A stretch of 42,061 bases of DNA from assembly GCA_900770515.1 (NCBI GenBank), contig CAAHDP010000292.1, positions 1-42,061 on the forward strand. Direction: 5' to 3'. The number at the start of each line of letters is the position of its first letter. Within the stretch, counting starts at the first letter, position 1. Positions 25,310-33,029 of the stretch are shown piece after piece. The notes below the pieces were generated by a model. The model did not search any database. It was not told the origin of the DNA and saw only the letters and a list, made by a program, of their open reading frames with translations. The DNA is from an uncultured Prevotella sp. (GTDB lineage Bacteria > Bacteroidota > Bacteroidia > Bacteroidales > Bacteroidaceae). The position numbers were made by a program, and so were the translations under genes.

Positions 25310-26257
25310 TCACTCTTTCGTTTCCAACTTTCCCATTGCAGGCTCGTATCCTTGACAGGAAGCATTTTCATACCATTCTTGGGCCTTGGTCTTGTCGATT
25401 TCCACTCCCCATCCGTTGTTATAACATTCGCCCACCATATATTGCGACTTGCTATTGCCCTTTTCTGCTCCTCGCATATACCAAGCAAAAGCTTCTTGCT
25501 TGTTGGGCTTCACTCCTAACCCTTTCAGAAGACAGTCTGCAAGGTTACGTTGGGCACTGGCATACCCCATTTCTGCAGCATACCGAAACCATTGTGCTGC
25601 TTTCTGTAGGTTACGTTCATAACCATGTCCTTCGAAGTAATACAGAGCTATAGCATTAATAGCATTTGCCGATCCCATGTCGGCAGCTTCAAGGAAGTAG
25701 TCCATTGCTTTGTCGTAGTTTGCTTGATTGTAGCAGTGCCAACCATGCTCCAGCAATAAACTGATTTTCATCTTTTCCGACGTTTCCTTGATAACGATAT
25801 TATCATCGGCTGAAGCCTCTACGAAGAATTGCTTCAGTCGCTCGTAGAAGGCATCAAAGTATGCCGTATCGTATTGTGGACCGTTTTTGTATCTTACATC
25901 CTTTATCTCATCGGGCAGTCCTTCGGGAAACTCTGTGAAACCATGTAACATAATAGGAATAACGTTCTTGTCAAGTTTTAGAGCCTCAGCAAGTTCCACA
26001 AAGAGCCAGTCACGCTCCTTGTCACCTTGTTCTTCGATGGTTCTGCGGAACACGTCGGCATCACATATCAGGATAAAGTCCTTACACTTGGCAATTCTGT
26101 CAAGCAGAGCCTTATCAAAGTTGCCATTCATCAAATTGTCCTGATCGAAGCTGACGGAATATCCATCACGCTTCAACAAGTCATAAATATGGCGAGCTGT
26201 CTCATAACCGCCATTGCGGCGGTAGCTGATAAAGATGTCGTAGGGTTTAGTGTACAT
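25310..26257 (-). CDS. TIR-Sel1 repeat protein
   Basis: A 315-residue cytoplasmic protein from the ATG at 26257 (MYTKPYDIFISYRRNGG). TIR is residues 5-150, with GYSVSFDQDNLMNG, ERDWLFVELAEALKLDKNV (candidate Glu88) and PEGLPDEI. Residues about 175-310 form four Sel1 repeats (DKAMDYFLEAADMGSANA, LQKAAQWFRYAAEMGYASAQ, EAFAWYMRGAEKGNSKSQY, KAQEWYENASCQGYEPAM). Sel1 repeats bind protein partners and would link the TIR to a trigger. The TIR is close in sequence to those of 17124-18443 and 28968-30539. It starts 17 bp after the DUF4062-like gene, so the two are probably coupled. TIR identity is certain; the NADase role is inferred. Confidence 0.85.
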   Translation of the reverse strand: MYTKPYDIFISYRRNGGYETARHIYDLLKRDGYSVSFDQDNLMNGNFDKALLDRIAKCKDFILICDADVFRRTIEEQGDKERDWLFVELAEALKLDKNVIPIMLHGFTEFPEGLPDEIKDVRYKNGPQYDTAYFDAFYERLKQFFVEASADDNIVIKETSEKMKISLLLEHGWHCYNQANYDKAMDYFLEAADMGSANAINAIALYYFEGHGYERNLQKAAQWFRYAAEMGYASAQRNLADCLLKGLGVKPNKQEAFAWYMRGAEKGNSKSQYMVGECYNNGWGVEIDKTKAQEWYENASCQGYEPAMGKLETKE

Positions 26258-26273
26258 AGAATGTTGGTTTTGT

Positions 26274-27536
26274 TTATTCAAAAATGTTCCTTCTGATTTT
26301 AGTATTATCCTCATTAATACTTGTTATAACATCCGTCATATCGTTTTCTATCAGTAATTTCAAGTGAGAATTGTCGGTATAGTCCTGCCAATATTGTTTT
26401 TCTTCACAAATAATCTTCCGTAACTCTTCAACAGAAGAGTCAATCACATCATTAATCTTTGAATAAACGAAAATCTTCGGAGTTCCTTTCTGCTTAAAAG
26501 CTTCCATGGCCAATTTGAATTCCTTTTTCGTATAACCGCCAACGTTGTCATTCAGAACGAAGAATATCGCATCTGTGCTGTTTTGAATGAAAGTATTATA
26601 TGCAGCCTGATGGCCTTCTATCACTACTTCATGTTTAAAATTCTGATAAGAAAAACCATAAATATTCAATTCCTTTTTTCTCCATTTAGTCTGCAATCTT
26701 ACAATAGCTCCATTGAAAATATTCCTTTCGGTTTCTAATCTCTTGGAACCTGAGAAGAACATATTGATGTCCTTTTTCAAAAGTATATCTGTAAATGTTT
26801 TTGTTATGTCATCTGTGTTGTCCAAATAAACCTTGAATTCATTCAATAGTCTTTGAGCCTTATTCATCCGTAGTTCTTGGAAGTGGAGATAATCTTCCTT
26901 ACGTTTATTATATCCAACTTCTGTGGGTAGGTATTTTATTCCGAACGACACATCCTCATAGATACGCAATACGGAATGAGGAAAAGAACATATTTCTTCC
27001 ATAGCACCATAATACATACCTATAGTTTCTTCCTCAAATGCCATAAATTTTGTCTGGATGAAGTTCATGCGCATACTATCAATAGTACCAATCTTGACAT
27101 CCGTCATGGTTTCGTCAATCATAGCCTTCAGTTCATCATAAGTGGTTTGAGGTAAAGCGAGAGCTAATTCTATTTCAGCCAAAGGTAGCTTGTGATGCGA
27201 TAAAATCAGCTGTTTCCACCAAGAACATCTGAATGTAAGTTTGGGCGTGAGTCTTTTCATTTCCGCTACATTCTGGTCCTTTAGCTCGAGTAGCTGCATT
27301 ATTCTTTCCAAATCCTTTTCTTCTAACTTGCTATCTAACGAAGCTTTCACAGATAGTCGATGCCATTCTTTCAATACTTCTCTTGTAATACCCACACATT
27401 GGTCAAAAGCAACAATGGTATTGCAAAAGATATTGCAAACTTCTGTACAAACAATAATCTCACAACGTTTGAATAGTATGTAAACTGATATTGCTATGAG
27501 TACTGATAAAGATAAGATAATTGTCAATAAAGTCAT
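26274..27536 (-). CDS. Membrane protein with DUF4062/TIR-like C-terminus
   Basis: A 420-residue protein with one N-terminal membrane helix (MTLLTIILSLSVLIAISVYI) and a long helical middle to about residue 255. The C-terminal alpha/beta domain has DINMFFSGSKRLETERNIF, YGFSYQNFKHEV, EGHQAAYNTFIQNSTDAIFF and NVGGYTKKEFKLAMEAFKQ, then GTPKIFVYSKIN. This succession (a 'GSKxLxxER' strand-helix, a variable strand, 'xxYNxFI...DAIFF', 'GGYTKxEFxLA', 'PKIxVY') is that of DUF4062-like, TIR-superfamily domains found in conflict proteins. It is a ninth TIR-like component, membrane-anchored. Upstream of it is a 180-bp MITE-like element. The domain call rests on pattern memory alone. Confidence 0.6.
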   Translation of the reverse strand: MTLLTIILSLSVLIAISVYILFKRCEIIVCTEVCNIFCNTIVAFDQCVGITREVLKEWHRLSVKASLDSKLEEKDLERIMQLLELKDQNVAEMKRLTPKLTFRCSWWKQLILSHHKLPLAEIELALALPQTTYDELKAMIDETMTDVKIGTIDSMRMNFIQTKFMAFEEETIGMYYGAMEEICSFPHSVLRIYEDVSFGIKYLPTEVGYNKRKEDYLHFQELRMNKAQRLLNEFKVYLDNTDDITKTFTDILLKKDINMFFSGSKRLETERNIFNGAIVRLQTKWRKKELNIYGFSYQNFKHEVVIEGHQAAYNTFIQNSTDAIFFVLNDNVGGYTKKEFKLAMEAFKQKGTPKIFVYSKINDVIDSSVEELRKIICEEKQYWQDYTDNSHLKLLIENDMTDVITSINEDNTKIRRNIFE

Positions 27537-27557
27537 ATTGCTTTTTCTTTTAATTTA

Positions 27558-27739
27558 TGAGTCCACTTGAAAAAGTGGCTCTTCAAAAAATAACCTTCAT
27601 TTTGTAAATCAATAACCTCATTTCTGTTATTACATTGTATATTCTATCTTTATAAACATGTTTATTAGCCTTGTAGTACGACAAAATGTAAGTATGTTTT
27701 GAATTGGAATTCGATTCTTGACTTTTTCAAGCGGACTCA
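27558..27739. mobile_element. MITE-like element with 19-bp inverted ends
   Basis: Inverted ends at 27558-27576 and 27721-27739 share the sequence TGAGTCCRCTTGAAAAAGT with one mismatch, enclosing 144 bp of A/T-rich DNA without a coding frame. No clean target duplication could be identified. The left end contains a local hairpin (CCACTT-GAAA-AAGTGG). The element fills nearly the whole gap between the X-TIR gene and the DUF4062-like gene. It is either a MITE or the two ends of a deleted insertion sequence. Confidence 0.6.
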
Positions 27740-27767
27740 AGTAATAAATGAAATAGGAAATATAAAT

Positions 27768-28961
27768 TTATTCGGAGATAAAAGAATTTAACATGTCGCT
27801 TGAATAAATTAAATCCGAATATTCATATTTTATTTGGACTCTATCAAGTAAGAATTCCAATTCATTGTCATTTCTTATATCCGATACCGTAAATCCCTCA
27901 GAAAGTATAACTTTTACTTTGGTATCTACGCTGTTGCCTATTGCGATAGCAAGTTCTCTTCTAACCCATTGGGATTTTGCAGAATCAGGAGTAAGGAGAA
28001 GGACAAAAGTTTTTGCTAGTTTCAATGCAGTAGGAATAACCAATGGATACTCACGCCCTTGTGGAATACCATCAGGAGCTATCCAAACATGAATATTGCT
28101 ATGTTGAAGTAGCTGCTTCAATGTTTCTGCTTGCATTACATTTCTACTAGAGTAACTTATAAAATAGAAATCTTCTTCACTTATATTCCAATGAAGGCAT
28201 CTATTCATGTCTATAATAATATTCTCTACTATACAGTCATAATATCCTTCTGTGTCATGATATCTTGTAGCCTTTTCGTACAAATCATCAATCTCATGTA
28301 TTATTGCGGATTTAGATAATTTATTATGTGCAAAGATCTTTCTCAATAATGGATTTCTAAATTGCCTGATTGTTTCGGAACTTCCATTTCTGATGGCTTG
28401 GAATGTTCTATACAGGAAGGAATCCAAAGATAATCCGCTTTGTGAATCGATTATGTTATCCAAATCATACACACGAGCTTCATCATAATTCGGGGTTCCT
28501 TCATAAGTTGGTCTTAGCAAAACCATCTGACACCCCCCAAGATAATGAAAACCATCTATTCGACGTGTAAATTCCAATACAAAGTCTGTAAATTCAGCAA
28601 CATTAAATATTATAGGTCCTAATCTTGGGCTATCGATAACTTGAAGTCGGGTGTTTTCTGTCTTAAAAAGAAATCTTCTTCTTTCATGGAAATCAGGAAA
28701 ATTACGCTCCGCTTCTTCCAACATCCACTCAGTAGGTTTATAATCTCTTGGCAAATGTCGATTATACTTGTTGATTCCATATCCTGGTAAATAGAAATCA
28801 ACATCATCAGACAGCAAATCCATCTCATGGAAATTTCGCAAGACAAAATTTACAGCACGACTATCACTATTAGCACTTGCCAAAATAACAATGACCATTT
28901 TTTGTCTTCTATAACGTAAGCCATCTTCCATTGCTCTAATTGAATTAACCGGACAACCCAT
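27768..28961 (-). CDS. C-terminal TIR protein with unknown N-terminal domain
   Basis: A 397-residue protein. The TIR is at the C-terminus, about 264-390: DFYFISYSSRNVMQAETL, NIHVWIAPDGIPQGREYP, and QWVRRELAIAIGNSVDTKV with candidate Glu336. The N-terminal 250 residues are not a family I can name. They begin as an alpha/beta domain (MVIVILASANSDSRAVNFVL, DDVDFYLPGYGINKYNR) and contain FNVAEFTDFVLEFTRRIDGF. Such a part probably senses a ligand or partner and is worth a structure search. Met22 (28898) is an alternative start, but the ATG at 28961 lies 6 bp after the TIR-FGE stop, which suggests coupling. The 'WIAPDGI' TIR subtype differs from its neighbours. Confidence 0.8.
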   Translation of the reverse strand: MGCPVNSIRAMEDGLRYRRQKMVIVILASANSDSRAVNFVLRNFHEMDLLSDDVDFYLPGYGINKYNRHLPRDYKPTEWMLEEAERNFPDFHERRRFLFKTENTRLQVIDSPRLGPIIFNVAEFTDFVLEFTRRIDGFHYLGGCQMVLLRPTYEGTPNYDEARVYDLDNIIDSQSGLSLDSFLYRTFQAIRNGSSETIRQFRNPLLRKIFAHNKLSKSAIIHEIDDLYEKATRYHDTEGYYDCIVENIIIDMNRCLHWNISEEDFYFISYSSRNVMQAETLKQLLQHSNIHVWIAPDGIPQGREYPLVIPTALKLAKTFVLLLTPDSAKSQWVRRELAIAIGNSVDTKVKVILSEGFTVSDIRNDNELEFLLDRVQIKYEYSDLIYSSDMLNSFISE

Positions 28962-28967
28962 ATTCTT

Positions 28968-30539
28968 TTATTTTATGTTTCTTATTACCAACCGCATACC
29001 CAATCCACTTGTTTTCTTTGAATGATCAGAAGCATATCTTCGGGACACACGACAATTCTTTTCCTCATGCCACCAACTGCCACCACGTCGGATAAAACAA
29101 TTACCTTCTGGATTTACATCGACGGAATAAGAATGTGCAGGTGTTTCCGTCCATTCCCAAACATTACCACACATATCAAATATACCCAATTCATTTGGAA
29201 GTTTCTCTCCAACTGGATGTGTACTTCGATTTGCATTGTCTCGATACCAAGCTATATCTTCTATGTTGTCACTTCCTGCAAAACGATAATGTTTACTTTT
29301 TTGTCCACCACGTGCAGCATACTCCCATTCTTCTTCTGTAGGAAGCGAGAACTGAAGATTTGTCATCTTTGACAAACGACGAACAAACTCCAATGCTTCA
29401 TCATGCGTTATGTTTTCTGCAGGAAAATGTCCTTTGTCAGAAATTGTATTATTATCCATCATTTTTTTTCCGATTACTCCCCCAACAACGCCTATAGGTC
29501 CAAGCAGAGGCAAGAAAGCCGCTAATTTCGAACCTTCCCAATACGGATTAGTCTTTTGAGGCAATGGAAGTTCTGCTTGTTTGTACTTGAAATGTGATTT
29601 ATTATATCCCATAACGAGTTCCCATATATTTTGAGTTACAGGGAACTGAGCGATATAAAAAGTAGTGAGCGTGATTGTATGAGCTGGATATTCATTGGTT
29701 TCTGCGCAGTCTTCTTGTTCTTTTGTTGCACCTATTTCCAAAGAACCACCTTCCACACGTATCATTTTAAATTTTATATTCCCCAAACTTACAATATAGC
29801 TTTCACCGTTAACCTTAGTTGGTTCTGGCCATTCTTGGTCTGGCATGAATGGTTTGTGTTCCGCCCATGTTATATCTATGTCTTTCTCTTCATCTGAATC
29901 TATATGTTCTTTCAAAATCTGAGTATCCGCTGTAATTGAGTTTATACACTTGAAGCGATAATCTCCTTTTCTTGGAACAGGCAGATAAAAAGGCTCGTCA
30001 GCCATACCTTCAAGACTACAAACCAATTTGCCTTCTTTCAATACTTGACAGTTCTCGTTTGAATAGAACTTAAATACTGACGTTGCTTTGTTATTGATTT
30101 GTGCTTCTGCTGTAATATAACCTTTCTCTACCAATTTGTTGAGATATTCCTCGAAATAAGAAAATGAGAACTCTGGAGCATTTTTCAGAGTCAGCTCTTT
30201 TAATTCATCAGGCAACATATCAATATTTGGCATTTGGTAACCTCCAAGAAGAATAGGAATGATGTTTCTCTTGTTTTTAATTGCATGCGCAATTTCCTTG
30301 CAAAACCAATCTTTATTCCATTCTTCTGTTTTGCATGCATCAAGAGAGCCCTCTTCAAGAATAACAAATACATCCTTTGCATTTTCAATATAATGCAACA
30401 GCTGGACATCGAAGTTGTCTTTCTTCATTTCGTCTAAATCGAAAAATGTAGAATAACCTCGTGTAGTCAGTCTGTAGTATAAGTTGTTTGCTGTTGCAAG
30501 ACTCTTGCGCTTATAGCTAATGAATATATCGTAAGTCAT
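28968..30539 (-). CDS. TIR-FGE/lectin-fold protein
   Basis: A 523-residue soluble protein. TIR is residues 2-145 (YDIFISYKRKSLATANNLYY, YSTFFDLDEMKKDNFD, DWFCKEIAHAIKNKRNIIPI with candidate Glu82). A small beta linker domain follows (SVFKFYSNENCQVLKEGK, LPVPRKGDYRFKC). The C-terminal FGE-sulfatase domain is about 255-520: KMIRVEGGSLEIGA, TTFYIAQFPVTQNIWELVMG, FSLPTEEEWEYAARGG, DMCGNVWEWTETP and RRGGSWWHEEKNCRVSRRY. Only one Cys is near the position of FGE's catalytic pair, so binding or another chemistry is more likely than sulfatase maturation. Its ATG overlaps the stop of the 51-codon TIR fragment at 30536-30691 (ATGA). It is similar in plan to 17124-18443 but lacks the membrane helix. Confidence 0.85.
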   Translation of the reverse strand: MTYDIFISYKRKSLATANNLYYRLTTRGYSTFFDLDEMKKDNFDVQLLHYIENAKDVFVILEEGSLDACKTEEWNKDWFCKEIAHAIKNKRNIIPILLGGYQMPNIDMLPDELKELTLKNAPEFSFSYFEEYLNKLVEKGYITAEAQINNKATSVFKFYSNENCQVLKEGKLVCSLEGMADEPFYLPVPRKGDYRFKCINSITADTQILKEHIDSDEEKDIDITWAEHKPFMPDQEWPEPTKVNGESYIVSLGNIKFKMIRVEGGSLEIGATKEQEDCAETNEYPAHTITLTTFYIAQFPVTQNIWELVMGYNKSHFKYKQAELPLPQKTNPYWEGSKLAAFLPLLGPIGVVGGVIGKKMMDNNTISDKGHFPAENITHDEALEFVRRLSKMTNLQFSLPTEEEWEYAARGGQKSKHYRFAGSDNIEDIAWYRDNANRSTHPVGEKLPNELGIFDMCGNVWEWTETPAHSYSVDVNPEGNCFIRRGGSWWHEEKNCRVSRRYASDHSKKTSGLGMRLVIRNIK

Positions 30540-30691
30540 AAATCAATAATATTGCAGACTAATGATGTATCGTGTAGAATATCTTCATGGACATTCCTAC
30601 AATCAACACCAGTTTTCTGTTTAATTTCTTCAACGACAGGAAAAACCTTATCCTTGTCTCGTCGCTTATATGATATGAATATTTTTGCCAT
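30536..30691 (-). pseudogene. 51-codon TIR fragment
   Basis: ATG at 30691 starts MAKIFISYKRRDKDKVFPVV, then EEIKQKTGVDC, almost identical to the first 31 residues of the TIR gene at 30735-31961. After that the sequence diverges completely (RNVHEDILHDTSLV) and stops at 30536 in an ATGA overlap with the start of the TIR-FGE gene. It holds only strand A to strand B of a TIR domain and cannot fold as one. It is either debris from a tandem duplication and deletion or a small translated leader that couples expression of the next gene. Confidence 0.6.
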
Positions 30692-30734
30692 AACGATTTA
30701 TCCTAAGGCATCTTATTTTTAATGAGGATGTTCA

Positions 30735-31961
30735 TTATTTATGAACTGGAAGCACATTTTTTCCTAAACATCGTTCTCCTTCAAACCAGCAATTATTTGC
30801 AATGCTATATGCAAATTCATGAGCCTTATTGTCATCTGTACAAAGAGAAGATGCCCAAAAACATACATAACTATTTTCCCCAACTCTATTATTATCTTCA
30901 ATTTCACCATTTAAAGGTAAAAATAACGTATTGTTATTTGGACCTGTCAATTGTAATCCAAGAGTTCCGTTGTAGAGTACAAATTCTTTTTTGCATTTAT
31001 CATACAATTCGCGACATTCTTCGTATGTTGGTATTCTCCAACCATGTTGACAGATGATTGCGGCAATATCATCTTTTTGATGGAGTGTATATAAAGAATC
31101 TTTATTATTAGAGTATTTTTGAAATACTCCGTCTTTAAAATATTTGTAATTGTTCAATAAATAAACATCTTTTTCATCTATTTCACCCCAAGAAAAGAAT
31201 GCATCCCCACATTGTTTTGATGAATTAATAAATTTAGAAGACCATTTAATCGACAATCCTAAATCTATAGCTTCATATGTACCATATAACGTTCCGCTAG
31301 AAATTATATGTATAGATTTATATTTAATGTTATTTTTTATTCTTTTTTTTATAGTATTGTAACGATGAAAAACCAATGGTGAACTATTTGTAAGAGAAAA
31401 ACCTATAAAAAGCATCAAGGATATAGTAACAAACAATATACGCTTATTCCATTTCCTCCATTTTTTCTTTTCTACTAATGAAATATTATTGTCTTTTTTT
31501 TCATAATTCTTTACACTATAGTTTTTTCTTTTTTCAATAATATCTCGAAATAGCTTTTTTCTTTGAAGATCATTTTTCCAATTGATACAGTCCAAACCAC
31601 TACAATTAAACTCAAGCCATTTACAATTATATACAGTTGTTCCATCTATACTGATAGGAACTAATCGTTTATTATGGCGTAGTGCATACATCACTTCCTT
31701 TTCAGGAAATGTTTGATTCTTGTAATCTGCCTTTCCAGTTTTTTCGTCTTTATAAGGTGCAATAAAATTCTTTGAAAGCATAAAAATCACGATATCTGCT
31801 TTTTCTATTGCATCAATGATGACGTTTTGAAATTGATCTCCGCTTTCAATACCTTCAAGGTCTATCCAACAATCAACACCTGTTTTTTGCTTTATCTCTT
31901 CAATGATAGGAAGGACCTTATCCTTGTCCTGTCGCTTGTATGAAATGAATATCTTTGCCAT
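30735..31961 (-). CDS. TIR-transmembrane-Fib_succ_major protein
   Basis: A 408-residue protein. The TIR is residues 1-140 (AKIFISYKRQDKDKVLPII, DCWIDLEGIESGDQFQNVI, FPEKEVMYALRHNKRLVPI with candidate Glu87/89). One membrane helix lies at 173-191 (KRILFVTISLMLFIGFSLT). The C-terminal domain from about 222 has the Fibrobacter-succinogenes-major pattern common in Bacteroidetes: IDLGLSIKWSSKFINSSKQC, AFFSWGEIDEKD, HGWRIPTYEECRELYDKCKK, FLPLNGEIEDN and YVCFWASSL. That domain has a C-type-lectin-like fold, as does FGE, so this is a third TIR-plus-lectin-fold architecture in the locus. The exported domain likely senses ligand and signals to the TIR (inference). It begins 6 bp after the RyR-like gene. 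Confidence 0.8.
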   Translation of the reverse strand: MAKIFISYKRQDKDKVLPIIEEIKQKTGVDCWIDLEGIESGDQFQNVIIDAIEKADIVIFMLSKNFIAPYKDEKTGKADYKNQTFPEKEVMYALRHNKRLVPISIDGTTVYNCKWLEFNCSGLDCINWKNDLQRKKLFRDIIEKRKNYSVKNYEKKDNNISLVEKKKWRKWNKRILFVTISLMLFIGFSLTNSSPLVFHRYNTIKKRIKNNIKYKSIHIISSGTLYGTYEAIDLGLSIKWSSKFINSSKQCGDAFFSWGEIDEKDVYLLNNYKYFKDGVFQKYSNNKDSLYTLHQKDDIAAIICQHGWRIPTYEECRELYDKCKKEFVLYNGTLGLQLTGPNNNTLFLPLNGEIEDNNRVGENSYVCFWASSLCTDDNKAHEFAYSIANNCWFEGERCLGKNVLPVHK

Positions 31962-31967
31962 GAGGTA

Positions 31968-33029
31968 TTACTTTAGACAGGACAATATTAGAAATGTATC
32001 ATACTTACGGTTCTGAGGATCTAGCCTACGTAGGTCTCTGTAGGAACAAATATCCAAATGTATCTCCTGTGACTTTAACATCTTATAGTATTTCTGCTTG
32101 TCATCATCAAAGAGGAGAGAATATTCGTAGTGGTGTGTCGCGGTCCATGGCATGAAACCTAAGATTAGTTTCTCTGCCACCCATCTGGAGTGTTCGCTTT
32201 GTGACAAATTTCGGATATTCTTCTCTATAGTTTGTTTGATAGTGTCCTCGCTCTTCCTGCTACTCTCTAGTATAGCAAGACGTTGTGGAAATATGTCTGT
32301 ACAAAAGACGTTTGAGAGTTTATTCTTGACAGATAATTTTTCCCACTCCTCGTCTATATCCTTGATGAATGATTTGGACTCAAACTCTCTAAGAGGTATT
32401 TCATACATATCAATGTCCTCTGGTCGGATGTCTGGCAAGTTGTAAATGTCGTTGCCTATACAATATATATTGTTTGCCATTTGTGCTCTACAGATGTCTA
32501 TGTCGCTGCTATAAACTATTCCTTCAAACATTTCTTCCGACACATTTGGCTTTTCACCATAAGGTTTCTCTTCTACAATGACATCAACATCCAGATAGTC
32601 TAATGCCTCCATATCAAAAGTCCCCCAGGAATAATCAATATAGTTACCAAGAAAAGGGAAATTTCTCAAAGTCTTTTGTGTTGCCTCTTTCTGCCCTTTG
32701 TCACATAGCACAACTATGAATGTCTGATTTAACTTAGGCTTGTCATTTTTAGGTTCAACAAAGTCGGTATAATGTGCTCTGAGGATTATCTCTCGGATAA
32801 TGGCACACATCTGGGATGAAACGCCATTGATTACAAACTTGGGAGCTCCTCCATTGTCTTTTCTATAGAGAATGTTGTTTAATCTCTGCTCCACGAAGGA
32901 ACGCGCAAAATACCACTCACGAACAAGGTCCTCCCTTTCTTTTGAAGACATACTGCGAGTAGTGCTATCCCCTTCTATAAGCGGAGTGAGAAGGTCTTGA
33001 CGAACTGATATATTGTTATTGTTCTTCAT
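31968..33029 (-). CDS. RyR-like domain protein with unrecognised N-terminus
   Basis: A 353-residue protein from MKNNNNISVRQDLLTP (33029), overlapping the MscS gene by 14 bp; the frame continues further upstream inside that gene. The N-terminal and middle parts are soluble, with a possible Rossmann-like strand-helix section (NQTFIVVLCDKGQKEATQKT) and VDVIVEEKPYGEKPN, but no family is recognised. The C-terminus, about 265-353, has SQSEHSRWVAEKLILGFMPW and later IHLDICSYRDLRRLDPQNRK, then YDTFLIL. This resembles the RyR domain variant fused to NAD-binding proteins, in which an 'EHxRW' helix precedes 'H..L..y..L......yD'. Overlap with a mechanosensitive-type channel gene suggests it gates or regulates that channel (inference). 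Confidence 0.55.
   Translation of the reverse strand: MKNNNNISVRQDLLTPLIEGDSTTRSMSSKEREDLVREWYFARSFVEQRLNNILYRKDNGGAPKFVINGVSSQMCAIIREIILRAHYTDFVEPKNDKPKLNQTFIVVLCDKGQKEATQKTLRNFPFLGNYIDYSWGTFDMEALDYLDVDVIVEEKPYGEKPNVSEEMFEGIVYSSDIDICRAQMANNIYCIGNDIYNLPDIRPEDIDMYEIPLREFESKSFIKDIDEEWEKLSVKNKLSNVFCTDIFPQRLAILESSRKSEDTIKQTIEKNIRNLSQSEHSRWVAEKLILGFMPWTATHHYEYSLLFDDDKQKYYKMLKSQEIHLDICSYRDLRRLDPQNRKYDTFLILSCLK

Noticed and set aside
28968..30539. True sulfatase-maturing FGE
   Set aside because: The paired active-site cysteines are not seen, there is no sulfatase nearby, and the domain is fused to TIR.
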